Of a stretch of 64,000 nucleotides of DNA, positions 54,257 to 62,183 are shown one piece after another. This DNA is from Lysinibacillus alkalisoli (lineage in GTDB: Bacteria > Bacillota > Bacilli > Bacillales_A > Planococcaceae): NCBI RefSeq assembly GCF_014643595.1, contig NZ_BMJT01000002.1, positions 310,001 through 374,000 on the forward strand. The letters are read 5' to 3'. Position numbers and translations under genes: made by a program. The notes beneath the pieces were generated by a model that ran no database searches, was not told the DNA's origin, and was given only the letters and a program-made list of their open reading frames with translations. How positions within the stretch are numbered: the stretch's first letter is position 1; each line of letters opens with the position of its first letter.

Positions 54257-54562
54257 ATGCAAATTATTGTAACCGACGAAGCAAAAAACTGGTTTGCGGA
54301 AGAAATGGAAGTTGAAACAGGTGATACGATACGTTTTTATGCACGTTACGGGGGCTCAAGCCCTTTTCACGAAGGCTTCTCATTAGGTATGACGCGTGAC
54401 GAGCCACATCACATTGGTGTGAAAACGGTAGTTGATGATATCACCTATTTTATTGAGGAAGACGATTTGTGGTTCTTTAATCAGCATCATCTTATTGTAA
54501 AAGTAAACGAGCAATTACAAGAGCTCGCTTACGATTATGTAGAGACGATACCATACACTTAA
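54257..54562 (+). CDS. yneR: HesB/IscA-like protein, YneR type
   Basis: A 101-residue HesB-like fold protein: QIIVTDEAKNWFAEEM, IRFYARYGG, FSLGMTRDEP, and a conserved FFIEEDDLWFF-like segment. It has no cysteine at all, so it cannot hold an iron-sulfur cluster in the IscA way; this is the pattern of the YneR branch, of unknown function. I use ATG 54257 behind AGGAGTGAAG. It follows plsY by 13 bases, as yneR does in Bacillus. Confidence 0.87.
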   Translation: MQIIVTDEAKNWFAEEMEVETGDTIRFYARYGGSSPFHEGFSLGMTRDEPHHIGVKTVVDDITYFIEEDDLWFFNQHHLIVKVNEQLQELAYDYVETIPYT

Positions 54563-54592
54563 GCTGCGCAACTAATAGCGCAGCTTTTTTAT
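54561..54592 (+). terminator. Terminator of plsY-yneR
   Basis: AAGCTGCGC / GCGCAGCTT with an 8-base loop and T6. Confidence 0.9.
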
Positions 54593-54659
54593 TTTCATGC
54601 TGGTTTTTCAGTCTGTTATCATTTTACTAAGCCTATACTACAAAAAAGGAGAGGTTATT

Positions 54660-55331
54660 ATGAAATTACTCGTCGTAGAAGATGACGACCGTTTACGTCG
54701 TAATATCAGTCATATCTTACAAAAAGAACGGTACTATGTCACACAAGTAAAGACAGCTGAGGAGGCACTTGATTATGTTGCTATTGATGATATCGACTTA
54801 CTATTAGTGGATTGGATGTTGCCAGCTATGAGTGGTGTGATGTTATGTCAACAACTAAGACAAGAGCACTTTCAAGGGGCTATTTTAATGCTCACAGCTA
54901 AAGGTGAGGCAGATGATATTGTTGAGGCACTTGATGTTGGAGCAGATGATTATTTAACCAAGCCTTTTCAACTTGAGGAGTTGTTAGCGCGGGTGCGTGC
55001 ATTGCTACGAAGAACATATAAAACAGTGGAACAAACCATTACAATTGAAGGCATAACTTTATACAAAGACCGCCGTCAGTTTTTTAATCAGCAAACGCCC
55101 ATTACACTCACAAAAAATGAGTTCTTGTTGTTAGAGTTTTTGTTTTTACATAAGGGGCAGATTGTCTCACACGACCAAATAGCAAATCATGTGTGGGGCT
55201 ATGATTATACGGTATCAATTAACTCTGTTGATGCATTACTCAAGCTCGTGAGAAAGAAAATTGATACCCCCTCCACACCTTCTCGCATTAAAAATATTCG
55301 TGGTCTTGGCTTTACCATGAGGAATAGCTAA
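54660..55331 (+). CDS. OmpR-family response regulator
   Basis: A 223-residue regulator: receiver domain (VVEDDDRLR, phospho-acceptor in LLVDWMLPAMSG, LTAKG, TKPF) and winged-helix domain (HVWGYDYTVSINSVDALLKLVRKK, RGLGFTM). ATG 54660 behind GGAGAGG. It shares one base with the kinase gene that follows. A convergent four-gene module for flavin transfer and a haem protein lies next to the kinase; regulation of it is possible. Confidence 0.92.
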   Translation: MKLLVVEDDDRLRRNISHILQKERYYVTQVKTAEEALDYVAIDDIDLLLVDWMLPAMSGVMLCQQLRQEHFQGAILMLTAKGEADDIVEALDVGADDYLTKPFQLEELLARVRALLRRTYKTVEQTITIEGITLYKDRRQFFNQQTPITLTKNEFLLLEFLFLHKGQIVSHDQIANHVWGYDYTVSINSVDALLKLVRKKIDTPSTPSRIKNIRGLGFTMRNS

Positions 55332-56584
55332 TGTTTAACACTTCTAAAAAACGATTAACCATAGCTTATACACTGCTTTATTTTTTACTATTTTCAGCAT
55401 TTGCTGCATTGTTGTATGGCTCCCTTTATTATGTGATGACACAACAACAAAAAGACGAGCTTGAAACATTTTATAACGCACAAGAGCATGACTTCTTTAC
55501 CTATTTGCAATTGCCAGAAAGTTATTTAACATATGACCCTAACCGTCACTACTTTTATTATATTTACGATAAAGATGGCATTTTTATTCATGGGGATGAG
55601 TCTGTTAAAGGCTTGCAAGCAGAGCTCTACCAGCAATTTATGAAGATACCCATTAACGAGGAAAAATTCTTGCGTACTACTTGGGATGAAGAACATTTTT
55701 TGACTTTACAAAAACCCATTATAGACAAAGAAAAAGTGGTAGGCTATTTACTTGTAGGGCAAACAACTACTGCACAAACCAACTTTTTTACGACAATGGG
55801 GTATGTGTTTGTTGCACTTAGTTTACTCTCGACACTACTGATTGCATCCGTAAGTTACTATTTAGCCACTAAAGCAATGTCACCTTTAGCTATGGCTTTT
55901 ACCAAGCAAAAACGCTTTGTATCCGATGCTTCTCATGAGTTAAGAACGCCCTTAAGTATCTTTTATAGTTCTCTTGATATTTTAGCGTTAGAAGCCACTA
56001 CTTTGAGTCCATTTGGGCATCAATTAATTGATGAATTAAAAGAAGAGGCTACCTTTATGGAACAATTATTACAGCAATTATTATTATTAGCAAAGCTTGA
56101 TCAAACTGAACATACACCTTATTTTGAGAGAATGAATTTTTCACTATTGGCAAAGGCAACCGCTAATAAATTTGAACACCGTATGCCTACGAATATCACA
56201 TTTTCTACTGCTATTGCACCTCATCTGTATGTAAAAGGTGACGAAGTAAGGTTGCGTGAATTACTTTATATTTTATTAGATAATGCCCTCACCTACACGT
56301 CAGCAGGTCATATTCGTTTTTCTGTAATGTCACAACACCTCGCCCTTATCATTTGTATTGAAGATAGCGGTGTAGGAATAGCTGATGATGAGAGGGATGC
56401 CATTTTCGACCGCTTTTACCGTACGAATCATACAGCACAAAAAGCTGGTAATGGTTTAGGCTTAGCTATCGCTCAAGCAATCGTCAAACAACATCAAGGT
56501 ACGATTACAGTAACTAGTACACTTCATCAAGGCTCTATATTTACAGTGACACTGCCAAAAATTTTAGATGAATACAAGGAGTAA
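55331..56584 (+). CDS. Sensor histidine kinase
   Basis: A 417-residue kinase with two transmembrane helices (about 8-32 and 153-176), an extracellular loop of about 120 residues, HisKA with phospho-histidine in SHELRTPLSIF, and HATPase (LLDNALTYT, DSGVGI, GNGLGLAI). There is no clear HAMP domain between helix 2 and HisKA. It partners the preceding regulator. Confidence 0.91.
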   Translation: MFNTSKKRLTIAYTLLYFLLFSAFAALLYGSLYYVMTQQQKDELETFYNAQEHDFFTYLQLPESYLTYDPNRHYFYYIYDKDGIFIHGDESVKGLQAELYQQFMKIPINEEKFLRTTWDEEHFLTLQKPIIDKEKVVGYLLVGQTTTAQTNFFTTMGYVFVALSLLSTLLIASVSYYLATKAMSPLAMAFTKQKRFVSDASHELRTPLSIFYSSLDILALEATTLSPFGHQLIDELKEEATFMEQLLQQLLLLAKLDQTEHTPYFERMNFSLLAKATANKFEHRMPTNITFSTAIAPHLYVKGDEVRLRELLYILLDNALTYTSAGHIRFSVMSQHLALIICIEDSGVGIADDERDAIFDRFYRTNHTAQKAGNGLGLAIAQAIVKQHQGTITVTSTLHQGSIFTVTLPKILDEYKE

Positions 56585-56609
56585 AAGGGATAATTTATTC
56601 CCCTTTACC
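56581..56609. terminator. Possible terminator at convergent gene ends
   Basis: GTAAAAGGGA / TCCCCTTTAC (one mismatch) overlaps both the kinase stop and the last codons of the haem-protein gene; no strong U-run. Confidence 0.35.
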
Positions 56610-57131
56610 GCTTGTATTCATCTTACGTTTATTTATACGGTAGCCTAAAGCAAATAATACTGAAAGGGATGTAATCATATAAAACCCTAAAATAATAGGG
56701 CGAAAAGTGTCAGACCCTATGCCTAAACTATGCGATAAAGCAAGGAGCCATGCTGGCACTGTTAGAAAGTGCAACCACTTCCACAAGGTGCGGTGCATTG
56801 TAGTTAAGTATACATCTGATGTGAATAATACTATGATAAACAAATAACTAGCGATAATACCTAGACTTAAATAAAGGGATCGATCTTGTGTACTAAATGG
56901 CACGATTAAGGTGAGGAGTGGGAAGTTCACATAGGTATCTGCAGCAACGAGTAAAAAATGAGCCGTTAGCGCAAATAGCCCATACCAGCCTGCATTTGTA
57001 TGCATATGGAATAAAAGATTTTTACGTTTTTTTGGGACATTTGATTTTCGTAAAAAACCTGCTATTACCGCCCAAGTAAAATAAAAGTAAGCCAAAAAGC
57101 CTGTAATCCGTAGGAATAGCCATATCATCAT
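56595..57131 (-). CDS. Ferric-reductase-like haem membrane protein (YedZ/MsrQ type)
   Basis: A 178-residue protein with about six transmembrane helices and paired histidines that can hold haem b: HMHTNAG, TAHFLL, LHFLTVPAW and LSHSLGIG. This matches the ferric reductase-like transmembrane domain found in YedZ/MsrQ and NOX-type proteins. It has no flavin or NAD domain of its own. I start at ATG 57131, behind AAAGGAGCG, overlapping the ApbE stop (ATGA). It would pass electrons across the membrane to a flavin partner. Confidence 0.75.
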   Translation of the reverse strand: MMIWLFLRITGFLAYFYFTWAVIAGFLRKSNVPKKRKNLLFHMHTNAGWYGLFALTAHFLLVAADTYVNFPLLTLIVPFSTQDRSLYLSLGIIASYLFIIVLFTSDVYLTTMHRTLWKWLHFLTVPAWLLALSHSLGIGSDTFRPIILGFYMITSLSVLFALGYRINKRKMNTSGKGE

Positions 57132-58036
57132 AGTTGCGCTCCTTTCAATTGCCACTGTGCCTGTTGTTTAGCTTTTACAATATAGGTAGCCACTTTCGTG
57201 GTAAAAGGGAGCGGTTGTTGTAAAAAGCATAACTTAGTCGCCACTTCTGCATCCGTTAAGCGGGCTGTTACTACTGTCGCTTGAATAATGTCACTCTGAC
57301 ACACCTCACCTGTACGCCCATCCAATAAATGGTGTTTAACTACATCCCCTTGATGCCAACTACGATAAATGCGATTAGAGGTAGCTACAGCACCATTTTG
57401 TAAAGTAATCGTTGTCAATGGTGGTTTGTGTTGGTCATAAGGATTGGCTACAGCTAGCTTCCATGTTTTTTGTCCGCTTGACCATACACGAATATCTCCA
57501 CCGCCATCAATCATCCCCTCCGTAACACCATTTTGTTGTAAGTACATTGCAAGCCTTTCGATTATAAATCCTTTGGCAAAACCACCTAAATCAATCTCTC
57601 CAATACCAACACGTTGCAGACGATACGAAGGTAAAAAAATAAAGGGCGTTTGTTGTATAGGTAAGGTTTGTTGTGTCACAGTTGCTTTTGTAAAAGGGAA
57701 TGTTTGATTATAGCCATGTGTACACATGGCTTGCTTTAAATAGGGTGAAAAAGCACCTGCTGTTTGTACATAATATGTATGCGCTTGTTGTAAACATGCA
57801 TATAGTAAAGGTGAGATTGTCCTTGTTTGACCAATCATTTGCTGATTAATGCATGCTAATTCATTACTCTCATGAAAACGTGACCATTCTTGGTCAACAA
57901 ACTGTAGTTGTTGAAGCAGCATGTCTTTATATTGCTTCATGGCATGTAATGGCAGTTGAATAAAAAATAAGGTATGCATACTATAGCACATCAGCGTATC
58001 ATGTGCGTCGTGTCTGGCGTTCTGCTGGTTTTTCAT
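57128..58036 (-). CDS. apbE: FAD:protein FMN transferase (ApbE)
   Basis: A 302-residue ApbE-family protein: GAFSP near the middle, IDLGGFAKGFIIERL, GMIDGGGDIRVW and the late NRIYRS...HHLLDGRTGE and TDAEVATKL. It binds FAD and transfers FMN to a threonine or serine in target proteins. No lipobox or signal peptide is clear, unlike many ApbE proteins. The ATG at 58036 lies ten bases after GAGGTG within the preceding small gene. No obvious target motif (S/T-G-A-T/S) occurs in the neighbouring small proteins. Confidence 0.87.
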   Translation of the reverse strand: MKNQQNARHDAHDTLMCYSMHTLFFIQLPLHAMKQYKDMLLQQLQFVDQEWSRFHESNELACINQQMIGQTRTISPLLYACLQQAHTYYVQTAGAFSPYLKQAMCTHGYNQTFPFTKATVTQQTLPIQQTPFIFLPSYRLQRVGIGEIDLGGFAKGFIIERLAMYLQQNGVTEGMIDGGGDIRVWSSGQKTWKLAVANPYDQHKPPLTTITLQNGAVATSNRIYRSWHQGDVVKHHLLDGRTGEVCQSDIIQATVVTARLTDAEVATKLCFLQQPLPFTTKVATYIVKAKQQAQWQLKGAQL

Positions 58037-58205
58037 CGTCAATTGTCACCTCGAAATTTGTCCAGTCTAATTGCAAAATCTCCTGTTCTCTTTCACTCAA
58101 CGTTGCATCAATAGGTGTTGCATCTTGTATTTCATTTATCATTAGAGCACTCAGCGCCACACCCGTTAGCCCTGTTCCCCATTTTATCTTTTTGCTTAAT
58201 TTCAT
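57999..58205 (-). CDS. Small membrane-anchored protein of unknown function (68 aa)
   Basis: A 68-residue protein with a basic start and one hydrophobic helix (residues about 9-25), followed by an acidic outer or inner tail LSEREQEILQLDWTNFEVTIDDEKPAERQ. ATG behind GGGAGTAG. Its 3' end overlaps the start of apbE by 38 bases, which is much, but both frames have ribosome sites. Likely an accessory of the electron-transfer module. Confidence 0.6.
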   Translation of the reverse strand: MKLSKKIKWGTGLTGVALSALMINEIQDATPIDATLSEREQEILQLDWTNFEVTIDDEKPAERQTRRT

Positions 58206-58219
58206 TTGTATCTACTCCC

Positions 58220-58825
58220 TTATAACACATAATAGTAAAACTGTTGGTTAGCTTGATCCCACTCAAATACGTAACCAAGTGCATTTGTTATTACACGTAA
58301 AGGCACGTACATTTTATAGCCATTCATAAATGTCGTTGCAGGTAGTGGTTGCTTTTGTAAGTTTTCATACACCACATTCGTTTGACTTTTAAATAATAAT
58401 GTCACTTGGTCATTCTTCACTTCTGCCAGTTGACTTTTAGGGTAAATAACAGCATTTGCTTCTAATAAGTTTGCCATGGTATACACATCTACAAATAATT
58501 CCTGCTCTATCACTACAATCGTCAATTGATGTGTCTTGCTTTGCTCATCACGTAATGTTACACGCTTTGTCGTCGTAAAAGGTAAAGATGCAGGAGTAAG
58601 TTGTGTATCTCTCGTCCAAATGTTCCAAGGTGTTATCGTAGGTATTGGCGCTTGATAACCTCGTTTTTCATAGTCATCATCGTCATGTTCTTTCTTATGT
58701 TTTCGCTCCTCCTTTTCTTTGTTATCATGCTCGTATTCATCGTCATCATCTGCTAAGATGTAGGGGCTATTTATCGTATTGATTACTAGCAATAAACAAC
58801 CTATGATTACCCATTTTTTTATCAT
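58220..58825 (-). CDS. Secreted protein with copper-amine-oxidase-N-like (stalk) domain
   Basis: A 201-residue exported protein: signal peptide (IIGCLLLVINTINSPYILA), a highly charged stretch of D, E, K and H (residues about 26-53), then a domain ending in YKMYVPLRVITNALGYVFEWD, the signature of the copper-amine-oxidase N-terminal (stalk) domain. The D/H-rich region could bind metal ions. First gene of the four-gene module that ends with ApbE and the haem protein. ATG behind AAGGAGG. Confidence 0.75.
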   Translation of the reverse strand: MIKKWVIIGCLLLVINTINSPYILADDDDEYEHDNKEKEERKHKKEHDDDDYEKRGYQAPIPTITPWNIWTRDTQLTPASLPFTTTKRVTLRDEQSKTHQLTIVVIEQELFVDVYTMANLLEANAVIYPKSQLAEVKNDQVTLLFKSQTNVVYENLQKQPLPATTFMNGYKMYVPLRVITNALGYVFEWDQANQQFYYYVL

Positions 58826-58898
58826 AATAATTCGCCTCCTTACGTATACTTTAAGAGGCGAAACTGATAAGACACTGACTTTCTATGTTTTTTGCCAT

Positions 58899-58939
58899 AA
58901 AAAAAAGAAGTGCCATTGATTTTACTCAATTACACTTCT
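58899..58939 (-). terminator. Terminator of metA
   Basis: Minus strand AGAAGTG...CACTTCT with inner ATTGA/TCAAT pairing and a run of T. Confidence 0.85.
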
Positions 58940-58952
58940 TCTCTAATATGAC

Positions 58953-59861
58953 TCATTCCCACTCATAAGGTGTTGCTTGGTAAACATAATAATTTAACCA
59001 ATTTGAAAATAAGAGATGCGTATGTGCACGCCATGTGTTAACAGGTTTTTTGGTTGGATCATCATTAGGGAAATAATATGCAGGGACGTCTGGGTTAAGA
59101 CCTTTTTCGCTATCTCGTTCGTACTCTTCTGCTAAAGTGTGTGCATCATACTCTAAATGACCTGTAATCATAATATTTTTACTATCACGTGAGGCTACGA
59201 TAAATACACCAGCTTCATCGGAGTAAGATAATAGTTTCAAGTCTTGATGTGCACGCACCTCTTCAATAGAGACAGATGTATAACGAGAATGAGGTGCTAC
59301 AAAAATATCGCTAAAGCCACGTACTAAATCATAAGTGCAATCTGTCACTACATGTGAGTACACGCCTGAACATTTATGAGGTAATTCAAATTTACCAATA
59401 CCAAAATGATGGTATAAAGCAGCTTGAGCACCCCAACAAATGTGTAATGTACTTGTGACATTTGTTTCAGACCAATCCATAATGGCCTGCATCTCTTTCC
59501 AATAATTTACTTCTTCAAACGCCATTTTTTCAACTGGTGCACCTGTAATAATCATGCCATCATAACGCTTATGCTTAATCTCATCAAACGTTGTGTAAAA
59601 GGCATCTAAATGTGATTTACTAATGTTTTTAGAGGTATATGTTGCTGTGTTCAAAAAGGTAATATTTACTTGTAACGGTGTATTACCTAACAAGCGCAGT
59701 AACTGTAACTCCGCTTTCTCTTTTTCAGGCATTAAATTTAAAATGATAATATTTAATGGTCGAATTTCCTGTGTACGTGCGCGTTCTTCTTCCATCACAA
59801 AGATTTTTTCTTTGCGTAAATGTTCACCTACTGGTAAATTCTTTGGAATATTAATTGGCAA
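58953..59861 (-). CDS. metA: Homoserine O-acyltransferase (MetA type)
   Basis: A 302-residue enzyme of the MetA family: [22 protein letters not shown] start, [25 protein letters not shown], the nucleophile cysteine in [12 protein letters not shown] and glutamate in GHLEYD. It activates homoserine for methionine synthesis; in Bacillales these enzymes usually use acetyl-CoA. The start is TTG 59859-59861 behind AAAGGGGAG, which gives the normal family N-terminus. An S-box controls it. Confidence 0.92.
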   Translation of the reverse strand: MPINIPKNLPVGEHLRKEKIFVMEEERARTQEIRPLNIIILNLMPEKEKAELQLLRLLGNTPLQVNITFLNTATYTSKNISKSHLDAFYTTFDEIKHKRYDGMIITGAPVEKMAFEEVNYWKEMQAIMDWSETNVTSTLHICWGAQAALYHHFGIGKFELPHKCSGVYSHVVTDCTYDLVRGFSDIFVAPHSRYTSVSIEEVRAHQDLKLLSYSDEAGVFIVASRDSKNIMITGHLEYDAHTLAEEYERDSEKGLNPDVPAYYFPNDDPTKKPVNTWRAHTHLLFSNWLNYYVYQATPYEWE

Positions 59862-59880
59862 CCGTAATCTCCCCTTTACA

Positions 59881-59912
59881 TAAAAAAACTCCCCTTCTAT
59901 AAGAAGGAGAGA
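59881..59912 (-). terminator. Attenuator terminator of the S-box
   Basis: CTCTCCTTC / GAAGGGGAG hairpin followed by TTTTTTT on the minus strand, between aptamer and metA ribosome site. Confidence 0.85.
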
Positions 59913-59929
59913 TTTTGACAAAATTCACT

Positions 59930-60017
59930 CTCTTATCTTACAGGAATTAGCACCTTTCTCCATGTGGAGAGGTTGCTGAAGCGTCATAGGGCCTTTCCCT
60001 CAGCTTCTCTTGATAAG
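59930..60017 (-). promoter_or_regulatory. SAM riboswitch (S-box, SAM-I)
   Basis: Minus strand shows the S-box elements in order: CTTATCAAGAG, GCTGAGGGA, GGCCCTATGACGC, TTCAGCAACC, AAGGTGCTAATTCC and GATAAGAG closing helix 1. Binding of S-adenosylmethionine should end transcription before metA. Confidence 0.95.
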
Positions 60018-60035
60018 AAATATGTAGTTAGTGAC

Positions 60036-60064
60036 ATAATAGCATGCAGGGTATTTTATTGCAA
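60036..60064 (-). promoter_or_regulatory. Sigma-A promoter of the S-box metA unit
   Basis: Minus strand TTGCAA (60059-60064), 17 bases, TATTAT (60036-60041). Confidence 0.65.
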
Positions 60065-60131
60065 TACATAGATTTTATCTGTTATTTATGATAGCATATA
60101 CCTTTAGTAAACGATGAGGACGTGACTTATT

Positions 60132-60506
60132 TTGATAAAAATCGAATTACCAAAGCCTGATGTTGTGATTCGCCAACGAGAGCAAAATCCTAAACCTGGT
60201 GAAGCCATTATTCCTTCAATTTATGGCTTTATTGATTTCCATAAAATTACACGTGAAAACGGTGGGATTTTTATGTTCTTTAACGCAGATAATGAATTAT
60301 TATTTGTTGGTAAAGCACGTAAATTACGCCAGCGTATCAAAAAACACTTTAACGATAATGGTCTAATGGTGAATCACCGTGATGAAGTGCATAAAATTGA
60401 AGTATTTGAAGTAGCGGACCCAATGGAACGCGAGATTTATGAAACGTATGCTATTAATACATTGCAAGCTAAATACAACATAGAAAAAGTATTTTTCCGC
60501 GACTAA
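60132..60506 (+). CDS. GIY-YIG-like protein (UvrC N-domain-like, YurQ type)
   Basis: A 124-residue protein with a GIY-YIG-like core: GGIFMFFNADNELLFVGKARKLRQRIKKHF, then MEREIYETYAINTLQAKYN. In this group the canonical GIY and YIG tyrosines are replaced (GIF, FVG), as in the UvrC-like YurQ proteins, so nuclease activity is uncertain. Start is TTG 60132; the GAGG site is twelve bases upstream, a little far. Confidence 0.7.
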   Translation: MIKIELPKPDVVIRQREQNPKPGEAIIPSIYGFIDFHKITRENGGIFMFFNADNELLFVGKARKLRQRIKKHFNDNGLMVNHRDEVHKIEVFEVADPMEREIYETYAINTLQAKYNIEKVFFRD

Positions 60507-60511
60507 AGCAC

Positions 60512-60550
60512 AAAACACAGGACCTTAAAGGTCGCTGTGTTTTTGTTTTT
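60512..60550 (+). terminator. Terminator after the GIY-YIG-like gene
   Basis: AAAACACAGGACC...GGTCgCTGTGTTTT followed by TGTTTTT; nested perfect pairing. Confidence 0.9.
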
Positions 60551-60596
60551 ACAAGTCAATTCTATATTTATTATGAAGGTGGAAAGAAGGTGTGCT

Positions 60597-61544
60597 ATGA
60601 TACAAACTTTAAATGCTTTTTTACAGAAATATATTGCCATTTTAACGCCTCTTAGTTTAGTGATTGGCGTTATATTACATAATGTAGGTGAGAAAATCTT
60701 ATTTATTGTGCCGTTCTTATTCGCTTTTATGACGTTTACAGGGAGCTTAAGCATGCGGGTTAAAGATAGTAACGTTTTCCGCCGCTTCCCACTTACGATT
60801 TTATGTAGCATTGCTTTTTTACATGTTTTAATGCCTGTTTGGGCATATTTTTTAGCTACAATTATTTTTGATGATACATTGCTTACGATAGGTTTTGTGG
60901 TTGCAGTCGCTGTACCTACAGGGATTACAAGTATGATTTGGATTACAGTATGTAAAGGTAACATGCCTCTCGCACTAGCTATTATTTTAATTGATACACT
61001 TTTAGCGCCATTTATTATGCCAACGCTTCTTTATGTCATGGTTGGCGCCGTTATTGAGGTTGATGCGAGCCGATTACTCGTAGATTTGTTATGGATGATT
61101 GTTTTACCTACAATTGTTGGGATTATACTTAATGCGCTATCACACGGTACTATCCAAAAGAAATGGTCGCCGCGCTTAGCGCCTTTTTCAAAATTAGCGT
61201 TATTTGGGGTTGTGATGATTAATGGCAGTGCGGTATCGCCTTATTTAAAAAATTTTAATTGGCATGTGGTTGCTATCATTGTGACTGTGCTTATTGTATC
61301 CATTTCAGGTTATACCTTTGCCTTACTTATCGGAAAAACCGTGTACTATAAGCAACCTGATGTTGCCATCTCCTTTATGTTTTTAGGTGGTATGCGTAAT
61401 ATTGCTGTTGGTGTTGTAATTGCTACTAGTTACTTCCCTGCTAAAGTAGCAATGCCTGTTGTTTTTGGCATGTTATTTCAGCAAGTGCTTGCCTCCACTT
61501 TTAGCAAACTCACACCGCGCATGCGTCCAACTCTCACCACTTAA
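60597..61544 (+). CDS. Bile acid:sodium symporter (BASS) family transporter
   Basis: A 315-residue membrane protein with about nine to ten helices. LTPLSLVIGVILHN, FMTFTGSLSM, VAVAVPTGITSMIW and FMFLGGMRNIAVGVV fit the BASS superfamily, whose bacterial members move bile acids, pantoate or other organic anions with sodium. ATG 60597 behind GAAAGAAGGTG. It has its own unit between two terminators. Confidence 0.75.
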   Translation: MIQTLNAFLQKYIAILTPLSLVIGVILHNVGEKILFIVPFLFAFMTFTGSLSMRVKDSNVFRRFPLTILCSIAFLHVLMPVWAYFLATIIFDDTLLTIGFVVAVAVPTGITSMIWITVCKGNMPLALAIILIDTLLAPFIMPTLLYVMVGAVIEVDASRLLVDLLWMIVLPTIVGIILNALSHGTIQKKWSPRLAPFSKLALFGVVMINGSAVSPYLKNFNWHVVAIIVTVLIVSISGYTFALLIGKTVYYKQPDVAISFMFLGGMRNIAVGVVIATSYFPAKVAMPVVFGMLFQQVLASTFSKLTPRMRPTLTT

Positions 61545-61548
61545 AAAG

Positions 61549-61572
61549 CCATAAACTTGTACAAGTTTATGG
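61549..61572 (-). terminator. Terminator of the GNAT gene (overlaps its stop codon)
   Basis: Perfect palindrome CCATAAACTTG-ta-CAAGTTTATGG; on the minus strand it is followed by CTTTTTAAG. Confidence 0.65.
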
Positions 61573-62091
61573 TTCTGCTCTAGGTGAGACATATTGTTTT
61601 ATTTTCAATACCATGCGAACTGTTTTTAATAGATGACCATCAAAGTCATCGTCAAACTCACTAACGATTTCAAATCCTTTGGCTTTATAAAAATGCATGC
61701 CAATTGCATTATCTTTTTCAACGTTAATATAGATGGCTTTAACACCATCGATTTCTTCCCATGCTTGTTGTAACAACAAAGTGCCAATCCCTTGTCCTTG
61801 CGCATTAGGGTGAAGATAAATGGCAGCTAATTCAATATTGCCATCCTCTCTTACAAATGAATAATTGGCAAAACCAACGACTTGCCCTGCTACTTCAGCA
61901 ATATAGATCATCGAATGATCAAGGCGTTGTTTCATTTGTTCATCATTATAAGCCATATCCAAAAAATTATTTTGTATGGCTATAGGGATAATGTTTTCAT
62001 ACGTCGTATGCCAACTGATGCGTGCAATTGCCTGCACTTCGCTAATATCGTTAGCGTTCATCTTTCGAATTATCACTGTCACATTGATCAC
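61567..62091 (-). CDS. GNAT-family N-acetyltransferase
   Basis: A 174-residue GNAT enzyme: IRKMNANDISEVQAIAR at the start, acetyl-CoA motif LHPNAQGQGIGTLLLQ and the final FYKAKGFEIVSEF. Substrate unknown; similar to spermidine- or ribosomal-protein-like acetyltransferases in size. Start is uncertain: GTG 62091 is used, while GTG 62082 also fits a weak GAGTG site. Confidence 0.85.
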   Translation of the reverse strand: MINVTVIIRKMNANDISEVQAIARISWHTTYENIIPIAIQNNFLDMAYNDEQMKQRLDHSMIYIAEVAGQVVGFANYSFVREDGNIELAAIYLHPNAQGQGIGTLLLQQAWEEIDGVKAIYINVEKDNAIGMHFYKAKGFEIVSEFDDDFDGHLLKTVRMVLKIKQYVSPRAEP

Positions 62092-62183
62092 TCATTTCTT
62101 ATTATCGTAATATTTTCATTATACCCATTTAGAAGAAAAACACTCGTAAACTAACGACAACTCAATTTTATTACCTGTTATTT

